From an uncultured Chloroflexota bacterium (lineage in GTDB: Bacteria > Chloroflexota > Anaerolineae > UBA4142 > SHND01): DNA of 38,860 nt. A model generated the notes under the pieces. It saw only the letters and a list, made by a program, of their open reading frames with translations, was not told where the DNA came from and did no database searches. Below, one piece after another: positions 1-7,731 of the stretch (its first letter is position 1; each line of letters begins with the position of its first letter). A program made the position numbers and the translations under genes. Where the stretch lies: positions 1 to 38,860 of the forward strand of contig CALMZO010000111.1 in NCBI GenBank assembly GCA_937870825.1, written 5' to 3'.

Positions 1-1
1 T

Positions 2-55
2 ACGCCAGAGGATGCCCGCGCTTGGTTTGCTCATTGTGGCTATCTCATCCCTTGA
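2..55 (+). CDS. C-terminal tail of a possible IS630-type transposase (partial)
   Basis: The first 17 in-frame codons of the window end at a TGA at 53-55 and read TPEDARAWFAHCGYLIP. The pattern 'TP-DAR-WF-HCGY' resembles what I remember of the extreme C terminus of IS630-family DDE transposases, so an insertion sequence may lie just left of the window. Only the tail is visible, no catalytic residue can be checked, and no terminal inverted repeat was recognised in bases 56-100. It could equally be the end of an unrelated protein. Confidence 0.35.
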   Translation, partial: TPEDARAWFAHCGYLIP

Positions 56-103
56 ATCATTTAGGAATCCGTTCTAAGTGTAAAAAATGTGTCTTGCCTT
101 ACG

Positions 104-136
104 AAAAAACCCGTCGCGCGTAACGACGGGTTTCGC
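104..136 (-). terminator. Intrinsic terminator of the decarboxylase gene
   Basis: A perfect 10-bp stem (107-116 with 124-133, arm AAACCCGTCG) has a 7-nt loop. Read on the minus strand it is followed by a run of T (complement of the A run at 104-109). It lies just past the stop of the decarboxylase gene at 138. Confidence 0.85.
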
Positions 137-137
137 C

Positions 138-1136
138 CTAAAACAAATGTGCCTCGCTCAACTTTGCCCCCCCCCCTGCTCCGCTCACAATCACTTCTTG
201 CACATCCGCAAACGTTCGCAAGCGATTGGCGACCTCTGCGGCATGTTTTCCTTCGACGAGCACATGCACGTTCGGACCGGCGTCCAGCGTATAGTACGCT
301 TCCAATCCTTCCTCACGCCACTGCCGTACGGCGTCCATCACGCGCACCGTCGCGGGCGACCAATAAAAAATTGGCGGACGGGAAGTCATGGCGAGCATGT
401 GCAATTCGATTGCTTCCGTTTCAATCTCCGCGCCCATCCCTTTGAGATTTTTGTTTAATAATTCGCGACGGACGCGGTGATAGCGAATGGGCAAACGCGA
501 AATGCGTTCGCCGAGAAAGGGGCTCGTGTTCACGACGGCGTGTCCTTCCGACGAACCGACTTTTTTCGCGTCCCGCGAAACAATCGCAATCACATCATGC
601 AAATCCCACGCGTCGGGCGGGAGCAATTGCCGCGCGTACGATTGGTCGCTCGTCGAAGTTACGTTCGTCGCGGCAAGCCATTCGACAAACCCTGCCGGAA
701 TGGAACGCGCCGCGCTGCCCGAACCCTGCCGCGCGAGAATAGACAATTGCCGTTCGCTCAGTTCGAGACCCGCCGCGCGTGTCGCCGCCAACGTCAGCGC
801 GGCAAACGCGGACGCGCTCGACGCGAGTCCGGTTGCGCTCGGAAAATTATTTTTGGAATGAACACGCGCGAACGATTTGGTTTTGGCTTCTCTGCGAATG
901 CGATTCAATTGTTCCACGACGCGTGCGCTTGTTTTTTCATCCGCCGGCTCGCCCCCGAGAACGATTTCATCCTGAGCCAGCGCGTCGTCAAACTCTACCG
1001 TTGTTTCCGTCGTCAACGCGTCGAGATTCATCGAAAGCGAATCATTGAGCGGCATTCGCAAGCGCGCGTCGAAATTGCCCCAATATTTGATAAGCGCGAT
1101 GTTGCTGTGTGCTATTGCGGTTGTTTTGTTTGGCAT
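138..1136 (-). CDS. mvaD: Diphosphomevalonate (or phosphomevalonate) decarboxylase
   Basis: A GHMP-superfamily enzyme of 332 residues that decarboxylates a phosphorylated mevalonate with ATP to give the isoprenoid C5 unit. Visible signatures are SNIALIKYWG (11-20, with the conserved Lys17), the glycine/serine-rich ATP loop FPSATGLASSAS (98-109), GSGSAARSI with Arg144, and YTLDAGPN with the presumed catalytic Asp285. Length and motif order match MvaD. Start is the ATG at 1136, preceded by AAGGTGAG. A TTGCGC-17-TATAAT promoter lies upstream and a hairpin terminator follows, so it is probably monocistronic. No other mevalonate gene is in the window. A Roseiflexus (Chloroflexi) homologue first annotated as MvaD is known to act on mevalonate 5-phosphate, so the exact substrate is open. 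Confidence 0.9.
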   Translation of the reverse strand: MPNKTTAIAHSNIALIKYWGNFDARLRMPLNDSLSMNLDALTTETTVEFDDALAQDEIVLGGEPADEKTSARVVEQLNRIRREAKTKSFARVHSKNNFPSATGLASSASAFAALTLAATRAAGLELSERQLSILARQGSGSAARSIPAGFVEWLAATNVTSTSDQSYARQLLPPDAWDLHDVIAIVSRDAKKVGSSEGHAVVNTSPFLGERISRLPIRYHRVRRELLNKNLKGMGAEIETEAIELHMLAMTSRPPIFYWSPATVRVMDAVRQWREEGLEAYYTLDAGPNVHVLVEGKHAAEVANRLRTFADVQEVIVSGAGGGAKLSEAHLF

Positions 1137-1185
1137 AAACTGTGCTCACCTTGTGATATTCCATCTGGAAGGATTCGACGCAAAC

Positions 1186-1214
1186 ATTATAAATTTGCGC
1201 GCAGGGATGCGCAA
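1186..1214 (-). promoter_or_regulatory. Sigma70-type promoter of mvaD
   Basis: On the minus strand TTGCGC (1209-1214) and a perfect TATAAT (1186-1191) are separated by 17 bp. This predicts a 5' UTR of roughly 40 nt before the ATG at 1136. Confidence 0.6.
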
Positions 1215-1251
1215 ATCGTTTTAAAAAGCACGCGCATTTGAATTACGGCGA

Positions 1252-1257
1252 TATAAT
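1252..1257 (+). promoter_or_regulatory. Possible -10 element for the DUF58-TgpA operon
   Basis: A perfect TATAAT lies 11 bp upstream of the ATG at 1269. No convincing -35 hexamer sits 16-18 bp further up. If functional it would give an almost leaderless transcript, which fits the absence of a Shine-Dalgarno sequence before that ATG. Confidence 0.35.
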
Positions 1258-1268
1258 TGGTGTCGGAT

Positions 1269-2570
1269 ATGGCACCGTTGTCGAATCCGCGCGTCAAATT
1301 GAACCTCCGCGTTTTGCCTTTCGTCGTCGCGCTGCTCGTCATCACAGAATTGTTGTGGGCAGAACGCGCATGGATGATTTTACTCGTCGCGCTGGCGAGC
1401 ATCTGGCTGTTGGATTTTCTCTGGGCGCGGGCGCTGAAACGCGGGCTCGCCTTTCAGCGCGAGCTGCGTTATGACTGGGCGCATGTCGGCGATGAATTGG
1501 AAGAACGCTTCACGCTGACCAATTCGGCATGGGCGCCCGCGCTGTGGGTTGAAATCCTCGACCATTCGAATCTGCCCGACTATGGCGCCAGTGTTGCAAC
1601 CGGCGTCGAATCTCACGCCGAGACCGCGTGGCGCTTGCGACACATTTGCACGCGACGCGGAATATTCAACATCGGTCCCACAACCTTGCGCACCGGCACT
1701 CCCTTCAATCTTTACACGCTCACGTTTGAATTGGACGCGCGCAGCGCATTGATGGTAATGCCTTCGATTTTGTCTTTGCCCGGAATCGAGGTCGCGCCCG
1801 GCGGACGCGCGCACGAAGGCAAACGCCGCGCGAGTTCGCTCGAACGCACCGTGAACGCGTCCGGTCTGCGCGAATACGTTCCCGGCGATTCCTTCAAGAC
1901 GATTCATTGGCGCACCGTCGCGCATCATGACGAATTGTTTGTGCGAACGTTTGACAGCACGCCCGCGGGCGATTGGTGGATTTGGCTCGACCTCGACGAA
2001 AACGTTCAAGCAGGCAGCGGCGAAGATTCCACCGTCGAACACGCGGTCCTTCTCGCGGCATCTTTCGCCGCGCGCGGACTGGGTGACGGACGCGCCGTCG
2101 GCTTGGGCGTCAACGCGCGCGCACCCCTCTGGCTCGCGCCGCGCGCCGGCGAAGCGCAGCGTCTCGAAATTTTGCGCGCGCTCGCCACCGTCGAAGCGGG
2201 AACGTCTTCCTTGGCGGCATTGTTAAAGCCGGGTCACCCCGCGCTCTATCGCAACCAAAGCGTCATCGTCATTACACCCGCAGTCGAAGGCGCGTGGCTC
2301 GACGCGGTCTTGCCCTTGTTGTCGAGCGGCGCGACGCCGACGATTTTGCTGCTCGACCGCGCCACGTACGGCGGAACCGGCAATGCAGACCGCGTGTTGG
2401 CACTCTTGACGGAATGGAACATTGCGCACGAGCTCATCACGCGCGATGTGATTGAATTGTCCCGCGCCCCCGCTCCGCGCCAGGGGCACTGGGAATGGAC
2501 TGTCGGCGCGACGGGACGCGCCATCGCGCGTTCGACGCCGCGCGAACAGGAATGGAGGACGCTTTTGTGA
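1269..2570 (+). CDS. DUF58 domain membrane protein
   Basis: A 433-residue protein with two N-terminal membrane segments (about residues 10-50) and a soluble DUF58 domain. The hallmark stretch, roughly residues 205-233, contains LREYVPGDSF and IHWRTVAHHDELFVR. DUF58 proteins have a von Willebrand A-like fold and usually partner a MoxR AAA ATPase and a transglutaminase-like membrane protein; their molecular role is poorly defined. The ATG at 1269 is preferred over the upstream TTG (1257) and GTG (1260), which overlap the TATAAT box. The stop overlaps the next gene's GTG start (GTGA), so the two are translationally coupled. No MoxR gene is adjacent, which is unusual. Confidence 0.85.
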   Translation: MAPLSNPRVKLNLRVLPFVVALLVITELLWAERAWMILLVALASIWLLDFLWARALKRGLAFQRELRYDWAHVGDELEERFTLTNSAWAPALWVEILDHSNLPDYGASVATGVESHAETAWRLRHICTRRGIFNIGPTTLRTGTPFNLYTLTFELDARSALMVMPSILSLPGIEVAPGGRAHEGKRRASSLERTVNASGLREYVPGDSFKTIHWRTVAHHDELFVRTFDSTPAGDWWIWLDLDENVQAGSGEDSTVEHAVLLAASFAARGLGDGRAVGLGVNARAPLWLAPRAGEAQRLEILRALATVEAGTSSLAALLKPGHPALYRNQSVIVITPAVEGAWLDAVLPLLSSGATPTILLLDRATYGGTGNADRVLALLTEWNIAHELITRDVIELSRAPAPRQGHWEWTVGATGRAIARSTPREQEWRTLL

Positions 2571-4939
2571 ACCGCATATGGCAAGCGTTCCGCGCGCGCG
2601 TCGGACGTTTCGATGTCATCATTCTTGCCCTGCTCGGCGTCGCGCTTTTCAACACCGCGTGGACATTGAGTCAAATTGTGCGCGGGCTTGATTTCGAACT
2701 CGTCGCGACAATGGCATTCACGGGCGCGTTCACCGGCTGGATTTTGGCGCGTTCGCGTTTGCGCGCGGGGATTGCAATTGGGTTTGCGCTCGTCGTCGGA
2801 ATTGCTACCACATTCGTCCGCGTCGGACAACTCGGCGGAACCTTGTTCGCGCTGGTTGCCGCGTGCGCGCAATTGGTCTATTCCTTGCCAAGCGCGCGCG
2901 TGAACGCGCAGCCACTCGGCGAAGCGTTTACACAATTCAGCACGGACGCGCAGACTTTGTTGACGCGCGCAACCGAATGGCTTGCCGCGCTCGCGCACGG
3001 TCAACCGAAAACGGATTTGGTCGCGGCGGCGCTGGCATGGAGTTTCGGAATTTGGCTCGCCGCCGCGTGGACGGCGTGGATGCTGCGCCGTCGCGAACAG
3101 ACCTTGGTCGCGTTCGCGCCGCTGTTGTTGGGTTTGGGATTCATCGTCGCGTACTCGGGCTTTAACGCGCTGGCAATCGTTCCACCCGTCGCGGTGTTGT
3201 TGATTTTGCTCGTCGTCGTTCCCCATCGCGCGCGCTATCGGCAGTGGGAACGCGCGCACATTCCCGCTGCCCAAGATTTGGGCGTTGACCTCGCCTTTTC
3301 CACAGTCCCCGCGATTCTCGCGATTGTTGTTCTCGCCGCGCTTGTACCCGCGTTTTCGCCACAGCAAATCGCGCGCTGGGTGCAAGAATGGTCTGCCGGC
3401 GCGCCGAATCGCTCGACCGCGCTTTCCGATGCCATCGGTATCGTACCTGCGCCGCGTCCCATCACCGTTTTCGATAGTGCTGCATCGCCCGGACTGCCGC
3501 GCAGTCATTTGCTCGGCGCGAGTCCCGAACTTTTGAAAACGCGCGTACTGACGATTCAGACCGACGAGGCAAAGCCGACGGGGTATTATTGGCTCGGCAG
3601 CACGTACGATTTGTACACAGGACACGGCTGGGTGACGAGCGCGCTGCAGTTGCGCGAATATCGCGCGCACGAAACTGTGTACACGGATTCGTCTCCGGCG
3701 GGACGCGCCCTGCATCAAACGATTCGCGCGGAAAACCGCGGCGGACTTGTGTACGCGGCGGGAGTCTTCGTGAGCGTAGACCGCGCGTATCAAATCGCGT
3801 GGCGGATGAATCAGGACCTGTTCGCCGCGCGCGTGGACGCGAACGAATATCGCGTGGAATCGCGGATTCGCGCCGTGAATGAACAAGAGTTGCGCGCGGC
3901 GACGGATGATTATCCCGGCTGGATTCGCGCGCAGTATCTATTACTGCCCGATACGGTGCCGCCGCGTGTGTTGGCGCTTGCGCGCGACCTCACCGCCACA
4001 CAGGCAACGCCATATGACCGCGCCCGCGCGATTGAAAATTATTTACGCACGATTCCATACACGCTCGATGTGCCCGCGCCGCCGGGCGACCGCGATGTGG
4101 CAGACTATTTTTTGTTTGATTTGAAACGCGGCTATTGCGATTATTACGCGACAGCAATGACCGTCCTCGCGCGCGCGGCAGGCGTGCCCGCGCGCGTCGC
4201 CGTCGGATATGCGGCGGGAACTTTTGACGACGCTACGCAGTCGTTTGTCGTCACGGAAGCGGACGCGCATTCGTGGACGCAGATTTATTTTCCCGAATAC
4301 GGCTGGGTGGATTTTGAACCGACGAGCGCGCGCAGTGTTTTTGATTATGACGCGTCGTCCCAAGAGGATGAGGCGTCGCCGCCCGGACCGCGCCAAGGAA
4401 ATGTGAGCGCGGAAATGGCGGCGACGAATCGAATCGTTTCTCCTGGCGCGGGGATTGTGCCGATTGTGTTGGCAGTTTTGATTTTCTGCATTTTGTTGTG
4501 CGTGATGCTCGATGTCATTCGCTTGCGCCGAATGCCCGCCGAAAAAGCGTTGACGCACCTCTATCGCGGCGTTGTGCGGCACGCGCGGTATGTGGGATTG
4601 CCGGTCAACGCCGGTTGTACGCCGTCTCAGGTCGCGTCCCTCATCGAAAAGTATTTCACGTCCCCCGCGCGTTGGCGACGCCTCAAACCCGCGTGGCAAT
4701 TCACAGCCGGAACGGTGAGACAAATTGTCGAGGTGTACGTCGAGACCACGTACGGCGCACATCGCGCGGAATCACAAAAAAGCGCGCGGCTCATTCAGCA
4801 TTGGCAGCGCGCGCGTTTGTTTTTTTGGATTGCGATTCTGCTGCACATTTGCGAGCAACAGGTGCAACGAATCCTTTCGCGAGGTGCGCTTGCAACGCGC
4901 GCGGCAGACAACGGAGGATGTCAAATCATTCGAGGATGA
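2567..4939 (+). CDS. TgpA-like transmembrane transglutaminase-domain protein
   Basis: A 790-residue membrane protein. The N terminus has several hydrophobic segments (about residues 14-260, DUF3488/TgpA N-terminal region). An extracytoplasmic transglutaminase core follows with the triad Cys524 (in RGYCDYYATAM), His568 (in DAHSWTQ) and Asp582 (in GWVDFEP), then another membrane segment and a DUF4129-like tail (PAEKALTHLYRGVV). All three catalytic residues are present, so it may cross-link or cleave peptide bonds; the substrate is unknown. The start is set by GGAGG at 2554-2558 placed 8 nt before GTG 2567, which overlaps the DUF58 stop. An open frame extends upstream to 2495 but is inside DUF58 and lacks a ribosome site. 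The 3' end overlaps the convergent CBM9 gene by 14 bp. Confidence 0.88.
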   Translation: MNRIWQAFRARVGRFDVIILALLGVALFNTAWTLSQIVRGLDFELVATMAFTGAFTGWILARSRLRAGIAIGFALVVGIATTFVRVGQLGGTLFALVAACAQLVYSLPSARVNAQPLGEAFTQFSTDAQTLLTRATEWLAALAHGQPKTDLVAAALAWSFGIWLAAAWTAWMLRRREQTLVAFAPLLLGLGFIVAYSGFNALAIVPPVAVLLILLVVVPHRARYRQWERAHIPAAQDLGVDLAFSTVPAILAIVVLAALVPAFSPQQIARWVQEWSAGAPNRSTALSDAIGIVPAPRPITVFDSAASPGLPRSHLLGASPELLKTRVLTIQTDEAKPTGYYWLGSTYDLYTGHGWVTSALQLREYRAHETVYTDSSPAGRALHQTIRAENRGGLVYAAGVFVSVDRAYQIAWRMNQDLFAARVDANEYRVESRIRAVNEQELRAATDDYPGWIRAQYLLLPDTVPPRVLALARDLTATQATPYDRARAIENYLRTIPYTLDVPAPPGDRDVADYFLFDLKRGYCDYYATAMTVLARAAGVPARVAVGYAAGTFDDATQSFVVTEADAHSWTQIYFPEYGWVDFEPTSARSVFDYDASSQEDEASPPGPRQGNVSAEMAATNRIVSPGAGIVPIVLAVLIFCILLCVMLDVIRLRRMPAEKALTHLYRGVVRHARYVGLPVNAGCTPSQVASLIEKYFTSPARWRRLKPAWQFTAGTVRQIVEVYVETTYGAHRAESQKSARLIQHWQRARLFFWIAILLHICEQQVQRILSRGALATRAADNGGCQIIRG

Positions 4940-5969
4940 GATTCCCGAACGTCGTCGGGACATTGAATTGAAAATTCGGATTGTGCGTCACTTGCGTTTG
5001 CTGCTGTGCCGTGTTGGGAACGTCATTGTCGCTCAGGTCCAGCGTGTAGCCGAAAAATTTTCCGCGCGCAGGCGTTGTTCCCAACAACGCCCACGGAATC
5101 CGCACCTCCAAGGTATACCCGTTGCCGTTTTGCAGCGCGGCAACTTGAATCTGTTGATTCAGGCGTACATCGCGATGCGGAATATAGACCACTCCTTCCG
5201 GCGCACCGGAAAAAAAATCGCCGGGCGAGAAACCGAACTGCCAATCATCACTACTGCCTTGCGCGGATTCAAAATCGCGCGCAAGGTCGGCATCAATCCA
5301 CAATTCCACCGAATCGCCGCGAAACATTTCCCACGAACGCTGTGTCTGCACATGCGCCTCATCACGCACCGACACTGCCACCAAGAGAACGTCTTCGTTC
5401 CAGCCAAACCATGCGGCGCCGCTTGAATCATCGGCGCCCGCCCACGCGTTCGCGCCGAAATGCGCCAAGGACAATGGCACTGCTTCGCGCGTCCATTCGT
5501 TCAACGCGCCGTCAAGCGCAAATTGGTTGTTGGGCAAATACGTTGCCAGCGCGTCGGGACCGTTTCCAAAGCGGCGCACAATTTGACCGGGCTTGGGGAG
5601 GGGCGTATCGAACGGCTGCGGAACCGGAAGCGTTGCAGGCAAGACTGTCGGTTGTCGCGGGACCGGCGTGATTGTTGGAATTTCGTTCTGTACGGGGGGT
5701 TGGGGTTCCGGTGTCAGAACGGGCAGCAAAGTTGGTGAAGGCGACAGCATTGGAAACGTCGAAGGCAGGGGCCTTTCTGTCGGAATAGCGTCCGAATCAG
5801 AACTGCGCGGCGTGCCGGTGACGATAAACCGGGAGACGGGAGTGTTGTTGCGCGTCGTTTCCCTAAAGATGAGAAATGCGACGATTGCAAACACCAGCAC
5901 TGCAAGCGCGGCGGCACAGCCCGCCAGAAAAAAAATGCCGCGCGAACCTGCCGGTGGAGATTCTCTCAT
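4926..5969 (-). CDS. Membrane-anchored protein with C-terminal CBM9-like carbohydrate-binding domain
   Basis: A 347-residue protein. Residues 12-37 form one hydrophobic segment after a short basic N terminus, giving a type II anchor. A Pro/Thr/Ser-rich linker follows (about 45-135; it includes PTERPLP, PSPTLLP, TPEPQPP). The C-terminal 200 residues look like a family 9 carbohydrate-binding/DOMON-like domain: FALDGALNEW, WNEDVLLVAVSVRDEAH, GDSVELWIDAD, YTLEVRIPWALLG. This architecture fits an exported surface protein that binds sugar polymers; no catalytic domain is present. It is monocistronic, convergent with the TgpA-like gene and overlapping it by 14 bp. Ligand unknown. Confidence 0.75.
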   Translation of the reverse strand: MRESPPAGSRGIFFLAGCAAALAVLVFAIVAFLIFRETTRNNTPVSRFIVTGTPRSSDSDAIPTERPLPSTFPMLSPSPTLLPVLTPEPQPPVQNEIPTITPVPRQPTVLPATLPVPQPFDTPLPKPGQIVRRFGNGPDALATYLPNNQFALDGALNEWTREAVPLSLAHFGANAWAGADDSSGAAWFGWNEDVLLVAVSVRDEAHVQTQRSWEMFRGDSVELWIDADLARDFESAQGSSDDWQFGFSPGDFFSGAPEGVVYIPHRDVRLNQQIQVAALQNGNGYTLEVRIPWALLGTTPARGKFFGYTLDLSDNDVPNTAQQQTQVTHNPNFQFNVPTTFGNLILE

Positions 5970-6178
5970 GTAACGCGCCTCGCTTTGTAACGAAATGCTT
6001 CACCCTGCCATTGTATCCAAAACATCGCGGTTTTCGTTCCTGTACAAATTTTTCGCGTTCCATTCTGCTTGAACGCATTTCTGTACAACGTGCCACCATA
6101 AACGGATGTGACGCTGTGATAGTTCGATAGAGTTTAATTCGCTTGTCACGGCGACTGCAAAGTCCCTTGACAAGGAGG

Positions 6179-6251
6179 TGTCATTTCGAACGGAGTGAGA
6201 AATCTCGGCTGCCGCGCGTAGTGAGATTTCTCGCATTCGCTCGAAATGACA
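6179..6251. repeat. MITE-like inverted-repeat element (CATTTCGA type)
   Basis: Perfect outer arms of 11 bp (TGTCATTTCGA at 6179-6189 with 6241-6251) and perfect inner arms of 10 bp (GAGAAATCTC at 6197-6206 with 6223-6232) around a short GC-rich centre. Dispersed repeats with these ends occur in many bacterial genomes. It has no coding capacity. The 200 bases to its left (5970-6178) hold only upstream DNA of the CBM9 gene, with no recognisable signal. Confidence 0.8.
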
Positions 6252-6294
6252 GTTAACGCGACTTGGCAGTTGCCCTGTCCGCTTGTTCTTTATG

Positions 6295-6322
6295 TTGACA
6301 ACAGGTCGGATGGTGCTATGAT
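6295..6322 (+). promoter_or_regulatory. Strong sigma70-type promoter of the structured leader
   Basis: Perfect TTGACA (6295-6300), 16-bp spacer, TATGAT (6317-6322). This is the best housekeeping promoter match in the window. The predicted transcript starts near 6329, about 390 nt before the first downstream start codon. Confidence 0.75.
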
Positions 6323-6328
6323 GCTTGT

Positions 6329-6510
6329 GCATGTGGGAGGTTGTGCCACGTGCCGCCATAGGCAAATCGTCTACAATTCAACACTTTTCGTCCCTTGCAG
6401 CATCGCCAAATTTTTTTGGATGATGCCGCTCTCGATGAGAGCGTAATCACGGCACGAGACGAGCAAAACCGACCTTGGCAAAGGATGCCAACGGGTCGGT
6501 TTTTTGTTTT
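6329..6510 (+). ncRNA. Candidate structured RNA or attenuator leader
   Basis: From the predicted start near 6329 the sequence can fold extensively. A hairpin with stems 6400-6404/6424-6428 and CCAAA/TTTGG, a hairpin CGCTCTC-GAT-GAGAGCG at 6428-6444, and long-range pairings GTGCCG 6350-6355 with CGGCAC 6450-6455 and TCGTCT 6367-6372 with AGACGA 6457-6462 are visible. The last two cross each other, so they would form a pseudoknot or be mutually exclusive alternatives. The segment ends in an intrinsic terminator. It is either an independent small RNA of about 180 nt or a riboswitch/attenuator for the small-gene operon. I could not match it to a known riboswitch class, 6S, SRP or tmRNA. Confidence 0.45.
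6465..6510 (+). terminator. Intrinsic terminator inside the leader
   Basis: Stem ACCGACC (6468-6474) with GGTCGGT (6494-6500), continued by TTGGCA (6475-6480) with TGCCAA (6486-6491) around the loop AAGGA, then a run of six T followed by GTTTT. It lies 210 nt upstream of the first small gene, so it either ends a small RNA or acts as an attenuator. Confidence 0.85.
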
Positions 6511-6593
6511 GGCGTGCTTGCCCCATTCGGGCGTTTCACAATCGGGCTGCCCCTCGTTATTGCTGACCGCTGATTGCGGTGGTCAACCAAGTG

Positions 6594-6687
6594 CATCGTT
6601 AAACAAGGAGTGTTGCATTTCAGGCAAGACCCGGAGAGTCCGGAGTCTCGCAGGAAAAACTCACCGAAAGCGAGTTGGTTAACGATG
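6594..6687 (+). ncRNA. Candidate three-way-junction leader RNA
   Basis: A closing stem of 9 bp (CATCGTTAA 6594-6602 with TTAACGATG 6679-6687) encloses two hairpins. One is at 6624-6651 with the core CCGGA-GAG-TCCGG; the other is at 6658-6676 with AACTC/GAGTT and a GAAA loop. A short hairpin before it (about 6564-6586) and GTG-taag-GCAC after it add structure up to the GGAGG ribosome site at 6711-6715. Whether it is part of the same RNA as 6329-6510 cannot be decided by eye. Confidence 0.4.
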
Positions 6688-6719
6688 ACAAGGCAAGTGT
6701 AAGGCACTGCGGAGGCAAA

Positions 6720-6998
6720 ATGGAAATTTTGAAAATCGAGAGCGCGTACGGACTCACCACCACGATTACGACACAGCGTCCGGTGGGTGCGCACACCTAC
6801 AAAATCAACTGTCGCCAATTTCAAACGGTGCATCGCGATTGGCAAAGGCACAATGCCGCTCAAGGACTCGCGCTCGGGGTTATGACGTTGGACTATGAAC
6901 GCATTTGGATGACGACGGCAGAAGTTGAACAAGTTGCCGCCGCGATTCAATCCATCCGTTCGCCGCTGACGCTGGACTTTGGCAAAGGACAACCGTGA
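6720..6998 (+). CDS. Small protein of unknown function
   Basis: A 92-residue protein starting MEILKIESAYGL and ending FGKGQP. I do not recognise a family. The ATG at 6720 is chosen because GGAGG (6711-6715) lies 4 nt before it; an earlier in-frame start at 6675 falls inside the leader hairpin. It looks soluble, with an N-terminal beta-rich half and a C-terminal TTAEVEQVAAAIQSI helix. Its stop overlaps the next gene's GTG (GTGA), so the two are translationally coupled and form an operon with the gene at 7393. Confidence 0.65.
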   Translation: MEILKIESAYGLTTTITTQRPVGAHTYKINCRQFQTVHRDWQRHNAAQGLALGVMTLDYERIWMTTAEVEQVAAAIQSIRSPLTLDFGKGQP

Positions 6999-7357
6999 AC
7001 CCGAACGATATCCATTTCTTGCGCGAAATTTTGCTCACCAATTATTTGGGCCACGATGTGCCGACGATGCAGGTGTCGGGCGCGAATGCCGAGTGCGTGA
7101 ATCCTCCGTATCGCGCAGCCGCCTTTTATGAAAGCGAGTCACTGCGCGCGTTGTATCACGAATTGGGCGGCAGCCGGCGCGATGACGCGCGCATGGGCGC
7201 CACCGTCATCCTTCCGCATCGTTCGCGTTGGGCGCGGTTATGGCGCGTGAGCGCAAGCCAAGTGCAGGTGATTGACAACCCGAATTCACCGACTGTCGAA
7301 ATGCTGGCACAACAACAGGAAAAAGCAATTGCGCGGAATCGGCAGATGCGCGGTTGA
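6995..7357 (+). CDS. Small unknown protein, paralogue of the gene at 7732
   Basis: A 120-residue protein of unrecognised family, translated from a GTG that overlaps the previous stop. Its first 75 residues align with the 78-residue product at 7732-7968. Both have IHF-hydrophobic-REI near the N terminus, PTMQ-hydrophobic-S in the middle, an LY-acidic-hydrophobic-GG-R segment, and end with a G-T-hydrophobic-P-H strand. Here a further 45 residues follow (WARLWRVSASQVQVIDNP and a charged helix rich in Q and R). The shared pattern spans the whole smaller protein, so this is a genuine family and not chance. Function unknown. Confidence 0.7.
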   Translation: MNPNDIHFLREILLTNYLGHDVPTMQVSGANAECVNPPYRAAAFYESESLRALYHELGGSRRDDARMGATVILPHRSRWARLWRVSASQVQVIDNPNSPTVEMLAQQQEKAIARNRQMRG

Positions 7358-7392
7358 GGGTTGGGGAATGCGTGTTCACAAAAAGAGGAAAA

Positions 7393-7623
7393 ATGGACGA
7401 ACTTGAAGAAAAACAATATCACAGCTGGGTGCGCGGGGCGGCAACATTCATTTTGTTGAAACATCCAAACCCGCCGATGGACGCGCAGACGATTGCTCAA
7501 AAATATACGCTCGAATTGCATCAAGTCGCCGCAGACATTGATGCCATCGTTCAAAGTGAACATGCCAAAGTCGGCGGTGTCTTTGAGCTCTCTCCCGGAC
7601 TCGCCGCGCCCTTTCGAAAATAA
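7393..7623 (+). CDS. Small acidic helical protein of unknown function
   Basis: A 76-residue protein beginning MDELEEKQYHSW. The ATG at 7393 follows GAGG at 7385-7388; the open frame extends to 7354 but without a ribosome site. Predicted mostly helical: AATFILLKHP, MDAQTIAQKYTLEL and VAADIDAIVQSEHAK suggest a small winged-helix or helical bundle, but no DNA-binding motif is certain. Third gene of the small operon, 35 nt after the previous stop. Confidence 0.6.
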   Translation: MDELEEKQYHSWVRGAATFILLKHPNPPMDAQTIAQKYTLELHQVAADIDAIVQSEHAKVGGVFELSPGLAAPFRK

Positions 7624-7643
7624 CGCCACCGCATCGGCAAAAA

Positions 7644-7674
7644 AAAATCACCAGACCGCTGTGCCGGTGATTTT
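7644..7674. terminator. Hairpin terminator, possibly bidirectional
   Basis: Stem AAAATCACC (7644-7652) with GGTGATTTT (7666-7674) and a 13-nt loop. Read on the minus strand it is followed by a long T run (complement of the A run before 7648), so it suits transcripts from the histidine kinase operon running leftward. On the plus strand it closes the small-gene operon with a weaker TTTT. Confidence 0.65.
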
Positions 7675-7731
7675 GACGCGCAGAGCGCGGAACATAAAGT
7701 CTTTACCTTTGACAGGACAGGGAGCCATTCT

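Noticed and set aside
2246..3886. A 546-codon open frame on the minus strand opposite DUF58 and the TgpA-like gene
   Set aside because: Its composition is Arg/Gln/Asn-rich low-complexity, typical of the antisense frame of GC-rich genes; the plus-strand frames have clear domains and coupled starts.
6329..6510. Known riboswitch classes (TPP, SAM, cobalamin, fluoride, c-di-GMP, ykkC, ZTP) for the leader
   Set aside because: None of their conserved core sequences could be found; it is left as an unassigned structured leader.
6624..6651. CCGGA-GAG-TCCGG hairpin as a possible SRP RNA
   Set aside because: The SRP domain IV sequence with its conserved internal loops is absent; only a short GC stem is similar.
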